Assembly: GCF_000003815.2 (NCBI RefSeq)
Contig: NC_049997.1
Coordinates: 16,020,153 to 16,084,152, forward strand
From: Branchiostoma floridae
Lineage: Eukaryota; Chordata; Leptocardii; Amphioxiformes; Branchiostomatidae
Length of the DNA: 64,000 nt
Direction of reading: 5' to 3'
Every line of letters begins with the position of its first letter. Position 1 is the first letter of the stretch. The notes under the pieces are model-generated. The model worked only from the letters and a program-made list of their open reading frames with translations. It ran no database searches and had not been told where the DNA came from. The position numbers and the translations under genes are program-made. Below are positions 11,608 to 21,275 of this stretch, in pieces.

Positions 11608-14600
11608 ATGGCGAGATATCTTTGTATCCTAGTCTTTCTTTTGGGATGCGTAACAGCGTCTGTTTATTGTAAGTACTGCCATTTTGCTTTGCCGGTTTAT
11701 GTGTATATAAGAATCACGGTTATTGCTTGAGAGATTAATATAGAAATTAATCGATATGAAATCAAACAAGTAAGTTAAAAGAAGACTCGATCAAACTTGA
11801 CCATCGAACTTGACCACTGGGTCAGCAACACCTACCCACGAGTATATCATTGCAATCCATTCAGAGGTTCTGGATTTTTTTAACGGGGTTGTTCAAAGCA
11901 ATGTCCTTAGACCACTTTAAAGCAACGAACTAAGAAGTTGTAAACAATTACACAAGGAGATAGCAGTGAACATTAAATTTTGGTTGGAAGGCTGATAAGT
12001 TGTAGACAGGAGGGAAACAGTTCCATAGTTTGACAGTCCGGGGAAGGAACTGTTGCTGTAGAAGGACTTTGAGGCAATTGAACAGTTAGTATGGCGATGT
12101 GGTATTCCGAAAGACAAGAAAACACACATACGCACCGTCTTACTGGCATACAGAGTAAAAACTATACCTCTATTTTTCTTGGAGGTAATAAAAGTTACTT
12201 ATCAAACATTTATCAAACGAAAGACAATATCTATTTGCAATGATGAAGCAATGATAATTATATACGGTTAAACCTGAACAATTGAAATTTGAATTTTTAC
12301 TTCATCCCCCTTCAGGTTTGAATTGCAATCAGTGTGTTGCGCCCATACCCGACAGCCTATCAGAATGCCAGGCCATGAACACGTCATCAACCGCCACCAA
12401 CTGTTCCGCCAATCTGAACAACTTCTGCTTCACCGCCCGAGTGGAAACTGGTAAATGATGTTAACTTGTTGACCTTTGACTTACATGTTTACAATGACGT
12501 AACCACAGGTTTGCGATAGCAAAATCTATATTGGTTTCAGGGCAAATTTCAGTATTTCCGGAGTTGCGCAGATGACCCACTTCCAGCCTCCTCAAAATGG
12601 TTGGGTACCCTTGACACAAGTGCCTGTAGAAATGTTTTTTCTTGAGATATGTTTGGATTCTGGAGGTGCATATTATAGGTAAGGGTTGTAGCTTCTATAT
12701 TATGTTGAAAAAACAGATTTTTATTGATATTTGTGGTTGCAGTAGGCCTTAGAAGTCAGGTGTTTTGGTGTTTTTTTACAGGCAGTGAAAATGGGTGAAA
12801 AGGTCACGACCTATGTTTCGGTCCCGTACAACAAAATTCCGCCGTAATTATTTTCCTTTTTTTCTCATCAAATTACACTTTAGAGGCTGGATAACCATGC
12901 CAATGTGAGTTTTTCATGTTCTAAAAGTCAGGTAGGTGATTTTTGACAGCCTCTTTCTCCCATGATTCCAATTGTTAAGAATAGGCAGCCTAAATATCGA
13001 AATTTAGCCTGCATGCTTTCGGCAGGGTAAAGTTCAAAATTGGCGGGTTTCAAGACACTTCAAGTAATGCGGGAAGGGTTGTCAAACATCGTCACAAGTT
13101 TCAAAGACTTCACGGAGACCCTTCCCCCAGGATTGGTCCCCAGGGAGCACAGGTGTCAGGAGGGCTGTGGTAAAGTTTGTGGCTTTAGTTATACTTCATA
13201 TCGTTTAGCAAAATATGACACAGACAGGGGGAAATGGTAAAATCTGCTCATCCTGGCATAAGGAGACTACTCTTCATTACTTTAGACACCAAAATTTGTA
13301 TCTAAATGCTGTTAGGCTACACTTTGGAGCAAATACTGAGAGTGCACAGAATGGAGAATGGGGGGGGGGGGGGTAGGTGTGTCCTTGGGGCTTATATATC
13401 TTTGGGGGCTAAAATGTTCCCCAAAATTGGTTATCTGGGCAAAAGAAAGGCTTTACCTGACTCAACTGACTGAGATTTATGAAGAAATTCTGCCATTTTT
13501 GTGCTTTTGGGCCTGATTTCTTACTTTCTGTACCTTTTTTATTGATCATGCAACATGCACTCTCATAAAATGCTTCAAAGTCTAACCTGTCAGCTTTTCA
13601 ATACAACTTTAGGTGTGTAAATGGTGGGAGAATACTCTCCTTATGCTAGAAAGATCAGCTTTTAACTTTTTCTTCAGTTTGTGTCACTTTTTGGTTAATG
13701 CTGTGGAGCCTATCAAATGCCTCAGACCACTGCCAAAGCCTTGAGGAAAGTCCTCTGACACCTGCCATGAGATCTACTCCCCTAAGAACATTCTTGGTCA
13801 GAAAGCTTTGAAACTTGGGGTGATGTTTGACAACTCTTACCCGCATCATGAGAAATGATTGAAATTTGTCAATTCTCAAGTTCAGGGGGGTGACATCAAT
13901 GTCAATGGGCGCCGCCATATTGGATTTGAGGTCATGTCGGCGTCAAAAAATGCGAACACTTGACAGAAACTCACAAATAGGCTTATAGCAGCTGGTTCTT
14001 AATTAAGTCTGTGATAGCAAGTAGAGTCTAAGTCTAAGACCTACGCTATTGAATATCTATATCATTGTGCAAATCCTGATCAGGGATATAAGGGGGGGTC
14101 CACAAATTAATTTTGTCCAGTTCAAGACATACATACATGGGTAAGCCATGCAAAAACAATTAATTAACTACATTTTTAAACCCCTCCTCTTGATGCAAAG
14201 CAGGATTTGTGAGGTTTGTTTTCCTTGGAAAAGTGAAAGGTTATTTCCGTCTGATTATAACGAGCTACAATCAGAAGATTGAAATGACACCAAGATTCCA
14301 GCCCCTGTCATTGGTCGGATACAGGACAAAACATGTCAGAGGTCAGAAATTATGTCCATATATGAAAAATACATATTTTTTTGTTCTCACTACCAGAAGA
14401 CTGGGCCTTTATGATCCCAATTCGCCGAGAAAACAATTATTTCAAAAATAAGTCAATTTTTAGATCGAGGCTATGTAAGGTGCATTCGACTGCGCAACTC
14501 TTGAGATTATTACCTTTTTCGTGGTAAAAGTGTATACCTTTGTTTTCTTGTAAGGTGCGCACTTTTCCTATCCAATGACAGCGAGGACATTCACCAGGTT

Positions 14601-14865
14601 TTGTCGTCCAATCAGAAGCGAGAATACTTAAGCAGGTTCTCTATCTCCTCCAATCACAGCGGGGATACTAACCGGGTTCTCCCGGGGTTGCATGGCGGTC
14701 AGCGCGGGAAATGGTTGCGTCAGCCTGGCGGGGGTAACGACCTGTCGGACGTTCTGCGCCACGGACGGCTGTAACACCGACAACGCCGGGCACAACATCC
14801 AAGCAAGCGCCACACTTCTGCTTGCGACTGTAGCGCTGGCGGTGTTAGCTGCAGTACGTTCCTGA
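11608..14865 (+). CDS. Ly6-A: secreted/GPI-anchored Ly6/uPAR-domain protein, 133 aa, three coding exons
   Basis: Coding exons are 11608-11668, 12316-12450 and 14660-14865, all joined by phase-1 introns with GT/AG borders. Exon 1 encodes a signal peptide (MARYLCILVFLLGCVTASVY); an acceptor at 11594-11595 leaves a 12-base 5' UTR remnant. Exon 2 holds the first half of the three-finger domain, with CLNCNQC and five further-spaced cysteines. Exon 3 carries GFSRGC, the CATDGCN signature near the domain end, and a hydrophobic Ala/Leu tail typical of GPI anchoring. The family ten-cysteine pattern is complete, with one extra Cys at the predicted signal cleavage boundary. Such proteins sit on the outer cell surface; the ligand is unknown. 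ATTAAA near 14964 could be the poly(A) signal. The gene converges on Ly6-B. Exon 3 and its 3' UTR were duplicated to 17945-18112. Confidence 0.9.
12451..14571. other. Intron 2 of Ly6-A, mostly unannotated
   Basis: The 2.2-kb intron has no repeat I can delimit apart from a G run near 13361-13373. Its + frame at 13040-13240 has no splice or family support. A candidate minus-strand first exon lies at 13841-13918. Confidence 0.6.
13841..13918 (-). CDS. Candidate first coding exon on the opposite strand (26 codons)
   Basis: ATG at 13918 sits inside CCAATATGGCGGCGCC, a close match to the YY1 motif that often overlaps start codons. The frame begins MAAPIDIDVTPLNLRIDKFQ and reaches a good donor, CGG/GTAAGA, after 78 bases. 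Without splicing the frame continues to 13655. I found no continuing exon and recognise no family, so this may be a cryptic promoter rather than a gene. Confidence 0.25.
14572..14690 (+). repeat. Triplicated unit containing the Ly6-A exon 3 splice acceptor
   Basis: CCAAT-led units start at 14572, 14608 and 14650 (spacing 36 and 42). Each reads roughly CCAAT(C/G)ACAGCG, a GGA-TA/AC-T block, then CC(A/G)GGTT(T/C)T. The third contains the real acceptor (AG at 14658-14659). The first keeps an ACAG/CG acceptor-like site. Confidence 0.65.
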
Positions 14866-16680
14866 ATCGCCAGACGACAATAGCTGCAGTACATTTCAAA
14901 ATCACTAGATGTCGCTACCATGACGTTGCTTGATACCACCAAGTAGTAGAGCGTTACCGACTATTAAATGTGTTTAGCGTAGATAACAATGACTTGATTC
15001 TCCGTTTAAAATTATATGTTTTAACCTCAGTATGAAACAGGTTGTTTTATTTGATCTAAGAAATTTCAGGGTAGACGTTCAGCGTAAAAGAAAATTTGAA
15101 TTGAATTTCATTGTAACGATAGTCAAACTTGACATGAAATTGCTTTATCGACAAGTTACTTTTACGTTGTGTATTCACTGACTATACACCTGCAACACGT
15201 GATACGTATTTCACATGTTCAACTCGATCCTAATCTTAAAGTAGCTACCTATACAGAGACAAATTTGTTGTACACTTTCGTGGGTATTTTTTTGGCGACG
15301 CCTCATGGGCGAGCCTCACAGTATAGTATGTGTCCGATTGGCTAGAATTCCCAGAATTGTACATGCAGGAATTTTCCGGAATTTTTTTCCACTAGTGCGT
15401 AGTTGCGGGACTGAACCATTACCTTCATGGGTAAACTTTCCAGTCGTAGGACACGTACCGTTATACGTTGCCCCTTGTGGGTTTATTTGGGAGTAAAAAA
15501 AGACTAGACGTGACGTGTGCATAGTGGTGTTTTCAATACGCTTAGAGATTTTGTCTGGTTGGTGAATTTCAGAAAAACAAAGTTGTTTATTCACAAACAC
15601 GTTAACAACTAATGTACACATCTCCTCCGGTTATCTTTAATTCAAGTAAACACAAATACAGACAAAAACAAACTCAGAAGCCATGATTTTATTCATGATA
15701 CTTCATGTAGGGGTTACAACATTATGCACAGCAAGTATCAAACAACCAGAATTCAGAAAATTGAATTGAGGCAATTGACATCATTGAATGAATCAATGAA
15801 TGAAGAATGCCTACGCCCAAAAGGCGTCTCCAAAATGATTTGTTTATTGCTTGGATTCCAAATAAGCAGATGTTGCACAAATATAATAATCTGTTTTGTA
15901 TCGGAAATTTCATTTAAAACAGTTTTAGTAATGCATAACAAATACTTGTTTGGTTATAATTCGTCTTCTCTTTTAGCGATTAAACATTTCATTTGCACCA
16001 GATGCAAGCGGCAGGGTAATCAATTTTTATAACCCACAAGAGAGGGTTGTAAAGTAGTAAAGCATCACACTATCAGCACACAGTTTCTGGAAACTAAACC
16101 CACTGTTATACCACAATCGTCAAAGTTAACTATAAGGTATCGGTGACACAAACCTTGGAATTTTATCATACACGTGTCCGTCACCTTTTCACAAATAGCA
16201 GTCACAGTGTGTCTGCTATAATCCAATCAGGATACGCGTTTGATAACTACAAGTATAAGCTCTCTCACAGAGTTTAGAACGCATGTGCGGCGACATGAAC
16301 TTTCGGTAATATGTCAAAGGTCAAGTCCCCGTAAAAGAACACAAAATTCGTCTTGACAATTTGTATGCAAATCGAAAAAATGGTCGAGACAAGGAATGTT
16401 TTTTCATTGGGACTTTGCCCGACATATTACCTAGCATTCCTGTTGCCGCACATGCGTTCTGATCTCTGTGAAAGGGCTTATACTTTAGGGACGTGTGATA
16501 GAATGTCCCTCAGAACGTTAGTTTATCTGGTAGATTAGAATTAAGAAACTAGCTTAACTCGTTGATACGTTGCCTAGCCTTCTGCATATTCCATATGGTT
16601 ATATCGCCCTCCCTTAGTATACATCGACTAGATTTGAGTTAACTTTAGGGTAGTTTCCGATGCAGTCTTGAACGATCTTT
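14866..16680. other. Space between convergent Ly6-A and Ly6-B
   Basis: Just after the Ly6-A stop is a tandem duplication of about 36 bases (TAGCTGCAGTAC at 14846 and again at 14881). Beyond it I see no gene; the short frames at 15305-16538 lack splice or domain support. Confidence 0.5.
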
Positions 16681-18385
16681 TTAGTACACGGACAAGATGG
16701 CGGACAAGATCGCGGACACGATCAGGAACAGTGCGCTTGCGCGGACCATCCCAGCACCGCTGCCGGCATCACCGTTGTTGCAGCCATCGGTTGTGCAGTA
16801 CGTAGAGCAGGTTCGAATAAAGAGTACAGAGAAACAACCTTCGTTGGTGTTCGTAGTAGTGCAACTGCGGACGAAGGACGTCCACGCGTCGCCTGTAAGG
16901 AAAGACGTACAACGGTTAAAGCCAACATGAATAAACATGATTAATCTCCAGTGGTATCGTCCACAATGACGTCACCATTCCATTCACAGCAACCTAGGGA
17001 TCCGCCGCCATTCGCCAACTGTAAACGGTTTCGCTGGGTGAGTGGTGAGATCAAGAGGTCAAAGGATAGTCTATCCCTAAAGTTTCGCCGTTTCATTTTT
17101 GGCGACAGTTGTTTTGGGGACGGCTGAGATGACGGGCTTTCATATGACGTCTGTTTCTGCAATGAGCTATATACATATAGAATACAATATGGTGTAATCC
17201 GTATCACCCGAGGTGGCCGGAGGGTGATCCGACCCGCGCGAGGGCTGGGACCGAGGGTGATGCGGAATACACCGTGTTGTATTTTATTTATGTCATACCC
17301 ACCTAAGAAAACCCATGTTTTGATGCAAAATGCGCCAGAAGTTGAACAAATTTGGTGCTCTCGAACAAAAAGTGTTGCAACAGCAATGTTCCAACGTCCA
17401 AATCAGTTATTCGAATAGCCAACCGTGCCACACTCGGCCCGCCCGAAATGGTTCGATTTACTCGAAGGAAGCCTGTGTGATACGCCTTTCGAACCTATGC
17501 GATACGGAAGTTATGGCCCGGTCCTTAAACACCCGTATCGAATGTTTTCGCGTCACAGGTATGACATAAAGATATGTATAAATTATATAAAAGCTCCTTG
17601 GTTTGTGCGTCAGTTAAAAAAACGTCTGAAAGTTGAGTTATTAACAGTTGCTTTCTCCTTTTTTTGTATCGGAGACCATTGCCAAAAGCCATATATTTAA
17701 TATTGAACCAGCGTCTGCCTTCATCTGTCATTCTTTAAAATTTTGAAGTACTTTGCTCCAAACCATAATGATCGACTATTCGCAGGAGTGTGCTTGCTAA
17801 CAGTAGCATACACACCCCTAGGCCGGCTTCACTCCTCTGCCAGCTTTTGATACTATCTTATATACCGTAGGATCTGCTTGGAGATTACAAACATGTTGAA
17901 TTAAAATTATCTTGGATCTTGATTTATAACTGCACAAAAAAAGAAACACTTCCTTTTCGGAGGAAGTCCTGCACTACTGACGGCTGTAATACCAACAATG
18001 GCGGGCACACCATCCAAGCAAACGCCACACTTCTGCTTGGGACATTAGCTGCAGTGTACTGCTAAATCGCTAGACGACGCTAGCTGTGATGCATTTCTGA
18101 ATCACTAGATAACGAAAACGTACTAGTTGTTACGCTGATCACAGCGCAATAGGAGCCAGTTGCGCAGGTAGTGGCGTTCGTGGGGGTGCTCTGGGACTGG
18201 CAGTTGTCGTTCGCAGAGGTGCCGACACACTGGATGCAGTCCAAACCTGCATTCAATAAAAAGGAAGAAAAAAACGCATATTTTAGTGTGTGATTCTGTA
18301 TTGCGTTTGCGCAAGGACGCTATCCTTGGTCTCTCTCTCTGTCTCTCTCTGTCTCTCTCTGTCTCTCTGTCTCTCTGTCTCTCTG

Positions 18386-18424
<39 letters not shown>

Positions 18425-20001
18425 GTGTTTGTGTGACACTGTGTGTGTATGTGTGTGTGTGCATGTATGCTTGTGTAGAATATTACACGTGTCTATGAGA
18501 ATATAGCCTCTTCCAGGCTCCGCGAATCGCGATCGGTGGTCTAATGGTAGAATTTGGACAAATAGAGTCTATAGTACGCAAGACTCTATTTGTCCTGTTT
18601 CCACAATTAGACCACCGATCCGCGGAGCCTGGTAGAGGCTAGTGAGAATACGCTTGTGTGCGTTTGTGTGTGAGATGATTCTGTGTGTGTTCATGTGTGC
18701 TTGTGTGTGTAAGACTTGTAGTGTGTGTGTCTGTGTGAATGTGTGAGGGGGTTTACTGGAGGTGGGATGCATTTGCATATCTGTGTATTTGTTTGTGTGT
18801 CGGTGTACGTGAGTTTGGTTGTGTTTACATGTGAGAGTGTGTGTATGTGTATCTATGCGTCTGTGAGTGTGACTTTGAAGGTTGCAAGAAGTCTTGTATT
18901 CATCATTTGAAAAAAGTAACACTAGTATATTGTTGTACTTCTGTAAGTATGATAAAAGACATAATCTCCTAGCAGATTCATTTGAGGCAAAGACGGCATG
19001 CAGGGCTCATATGCGTGTGTGTGTATATGTGTGTGAGTGCGCGCGCGCGCGCGCGCGTGTGTGTGTATGTATGTATGTATGTATGTGTGTGTGTGTGTCT
19101 GTCTGTCTGTGTATATAAGTGTGTCTGAGTGTGTGTGACTGTTTCAAAGCCTGTTAGTTCAGACGTGTTCTCATTGTTTGTATTCACGAATCATACCAAA
19201 GCTAGCTTATTAATGTTTCTGATCGTAAAGAAATGTTAGTTCAAATGTGTATGTAGTTTTATACTGTACAAATTGTATTAGATTCTTAAACTATTTGAAT
19301 GTTGTCAACGTTATGAAATGTGTTCCAATCGCACTAGAGTTCTAATCATGTCCTATATGTTTTTATTTCTCGTATCGGTCTGCAGAACGAACGAAGAATT
19401 TCTACAATACCCAACATGACTAGCCTGGAGTCCAGCCTTGTCCGCTCCCGAAGGTCGCTACGTTGGAGGGTAGTAACCTTCGGGAGAGGACAAAAGCGAA
19501 CAAGGCTGGACTCCAGGCTACATCGTGATGTAAATGGATGTATTTATCATAGTATCCATTTGAATTTTGAATTCAGAATGACCACCGCTTCTCGGAAAGC
19601 CGCAAGAGGACACTAGCGTGTCCAGTTCGGATGGACGCCGGATGATCTCAGCAGGGAACATCCCCAATCTATCCTGACTCAGCAGATTGTAAAGATGAGT
19701 CAATTTTATTTTAAGTAACCGGTAACTTGCTTACTTTGCTTATGGCCGACCGGTAACAATGACTTCCTGTCATCACTTCTATTTAGAACAGTAGTTTTGG
19801 GCTTGGGGAGAATTTTATTGTGTTGGGTAGAAATAAAACTCCCAGTGTTTGATGCCCCAAAACTGACTTTGTACATTATTGCATACAGTTAGAGCTAGAC
19901 TATTAGATACACTAAGATTCAAAATGTCTTGAAAACAACTTACCGTAGGAGACGGTGAAAATGCTGGCCAAAGCGACCAACAGAAGTAGACGTCCCGACA
20001 T
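16681..20001 (-). CDS. Ly6-B: secreted/GPI-anchored Ly6/uPAR-domain protein, 130 aa, three coding exons
   Basis: Reading on the minus strand, coding exons are 19944-20001, 18124-18246 and 16681-16892, both introns phase 1. Exon 1 is a signal peptide (MSGRLLLLVALASIFTVSYG) behind an acceptor that leaves about 21 bases of 5' UTR. Exon 2 begins LDCIQCVGTSANDNCQ and has two likely N-glycosylation sites close together (NATT and its neighbourhood). Exon 3 supplies SFVRSC, NEGC, RTCSTYC and TTDGCNNGD, then a hydrophobic Ala/Leu/Ile tail for GPI attachment. Ten cysteines fit the canonical LU domain. Intron 2 contains a + strand broken copy of the Ly6-A end, running right up to the exon 2 donor. Intron 1 is filled with CT/GT arrays and two MITEs. 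Confidence 0.93.
17168..17570. mobile_element. Composite palindromic element, copy 2
   Basis: It matches 35125-35552: a left hairpin block (TACATATAGAATACAA, GGTGATGCGGAATACACC) joined to a block bounded by inverted TTTATGTCATACCCACC and CACAGGTATGACATAAA. The interior shares GCGCCAGAAGTTGAACAAAT and AATGTTCCAACGTCC. The left hairpin arm is partly deleted here. It lies in intron 2 of Ly6-B. Confidence 0.8.
17945..18112 (+). pseudogene. Broken copy of the Ly6-A last exon and 3' UTR
   Basis: On the + strand the frame reads SCTTDGCNTNNGGHTIQANA then TLLLGTLAAVYC and a stop. It parallels Ly6-A CATDGCNTDNAGHNIQASA then TLLLATVALAVLAAV. Homology continues into the 3' UTR, including both copies of the 36-base duplication (AATCGCTAGACGAC, then AATCACTAGAT). 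The first half of the exon, with its FSRGC region and splice acceptor, is missing, and the tail is shortened. It is antisense within intron 2 of Ly6-B and is not expected to be expressed as a Ly6 protein. Confidence 0.85.
18331..18425. repeat. (CT)n array
   Basis: CTCTCTGT and CTCTCT tracts in intron 1 of Ly6-B, merging into GT-rich sequence. Confidence 0.95.
18504..18642. mobile_element. Hairpin MITE with 8-bp target duplication
   Basis: Inverted ends TAGCCTCTTCCAGGCTCCGC and GCGGAGCCTGGTAGAGGCTA pair almost completely. TGAGAATA flanks both sides (18496-18503 and 18643-18650), suggesting a hAT-type insertion. Related termini occur at 36885-37055, 37431-37622, 40853-41034 and 52061-52275. 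Confidence 0.85.
18650..19135. repeat. GT-rich array with a (GC)n core
   Basis: Imperfect GT repeats with TATG steps surround an uninterrupted GCGC tract at about 19039-19057. Alternating purine-pyrimidine sequence of this kind can adopt Z-DNA. Confidence 0.9.
19421..19520. mobile_element. 100-bp hairpin MITE, TAGCCTGGA family
   Basis: TAGCCTGGAGTCCAGCCTTG at the left and its inverse at the right enclose a further imperfect palindrome (CGAAGG...CCTTCG). The same ends flank the gap at 38901-39000. No clear target duplication. Confidence 0.85.
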
Positions 20002-20069
20002 GGTCTCAACTTTAGATCACACCTGTAGCGAACAGAGGGATAAAATAGAATTTTGTTGGTAAAAAGTTT

Positions 20070-20345
20070 CTCTCCCTCTCCCTCTCTCCCTGTCTCTTAC
20101 TCGGTCTCTCGCTCTAGTTCTCTTTGTGCCTCTCTGTCTCCCTCTTTCTGCTTATGCCTCTCTTTCTCTCTCTCTTTCTCTCTCTCTATCTTTATGCCTC
20201 TTTCTCTCTCTTTGTGTGTCTCTGTCTCTCTCTTTCTGTCTATTTCTCTCTGTGTGTGTCTCTCTGTCTCTGTATGTCTGTCTCCCTGTCTCTGTCCCTG
20301 TCTTTCTCTCTCTGTCTCTGCCCCCCCCCCCCCCTCTCTCTGTGC
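20070..20345. repeat. (CT)n-rich array ending in a C run
   Basis: Long polypyrimidine tract 70 bases upstream of the Ly6-B start codon exon, ending in 14 or more Cs. The Leu/Ser-rich and Arg/Glu-rich frames here are repeat artefacts. Confidence 0.95.
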
Positions 20346-20693
20346 TAGGATTGGGCACTGTGCCAACGTGGATCTTTTTTCTTTTTTTCTTCATTAATAC
20401 TGACCAACACAACAATTTGTCTCTATTGTACCATTTGTCCCAAGTTCACTATCCGTATACCACAACAGAGCAAATATTGTTGATGCAGACCATGCTATTC
20501 CCACTATTCGTTAGACGTCACGCCAAAAACTTTGTTATTGTATCATTATCATCGTACTTTCATACATGTATTTTTGCAATTAGCCTTCGGGCATGAGTTT
20601 GCAATAAAGTTATTATTATTATATTATTATTATTATTATTGCACACTGCAGGTAGAAGAAGGGCCCGAAACTCCTAATTTGTGGTGGTCATAT

Positions 20694-21275
20694 GAAGCTG
20701 TAAGTCATTTGGTTTTTATACGCCATGCGGTACATTTTTATACGCGGGGATGAGTAGGGTCCGAAATAGGATTCAAGACAGAATCCATTATCACAAATGC
20801 GTGTGCATGGCGTTGCATTGGTCATAAGAAGTTTAGAAGCTCTTACACAAAGCTAATGCTTTCTTTAAGTCGACAAAGAGTACGAAGCTGTAAGTCATTT
20901 GGTTTTTATACGCCATGCGGTACATTTTTATACGCGGGGATGCGTATACGTAGGGTCCGAAATAGGAGTCAAGACAGAATCCATTATCACAAATGCGTGT
21001 GCATGGCGTTGCATTGGTCATAAGAAGTTTAGAAGCTCTTACACAAAGCTAATGCTTTCTTTAAGTCGACAAAGAGTACGAAGCTGTAAGTCATTTGGTT
21101 TTTATACGCCATGCGGTACATTTTTATACGCGGGGATGCGTATACGTAGGGTCCGAAATAGGAGTCAAGACAGAATCCATTATCACAAATGCGTGTGCAT
21201 GGCGTTGCATTGGTCATAAGAAGTTTAGAAGCTCTTACACAAAGCTAATGCTTTCTTTAAGTCGACAAAGAGTTA
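20694..21275. repeat. Three tandem copies of a 196-bp unit
   Basis: GAAGCTGTAAGTCATTTGG starts units at 20694, 20884 and 21080. Units 2 and 3 are essentially identical at 196 bases; unit 1 is 190 bases, lacking GCGTATAC-like sequence. The identical reading frames on both strands only reflect the repetition. A decayed core (ATACGCCGGGCGGTACA) occurs inside the foldback element near 25913. Confidence 0.95.

Noticed and set aside
13040-13240. 66-aa + frame in Ly6-A intron 2
   Set aside because: No splice borders consistent with the gene phase and no family motif.
16697-16930. Antisense frame starting AAGATGGCGGAC
   Set aside because: It is the reverse strand of the well-supported Ly6-B last exon.
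20899-21219. 106-aa protein repeated in tandem
   Set aside because: Created by the 196-bp tandem repeat; frames on both strands repeat equally.
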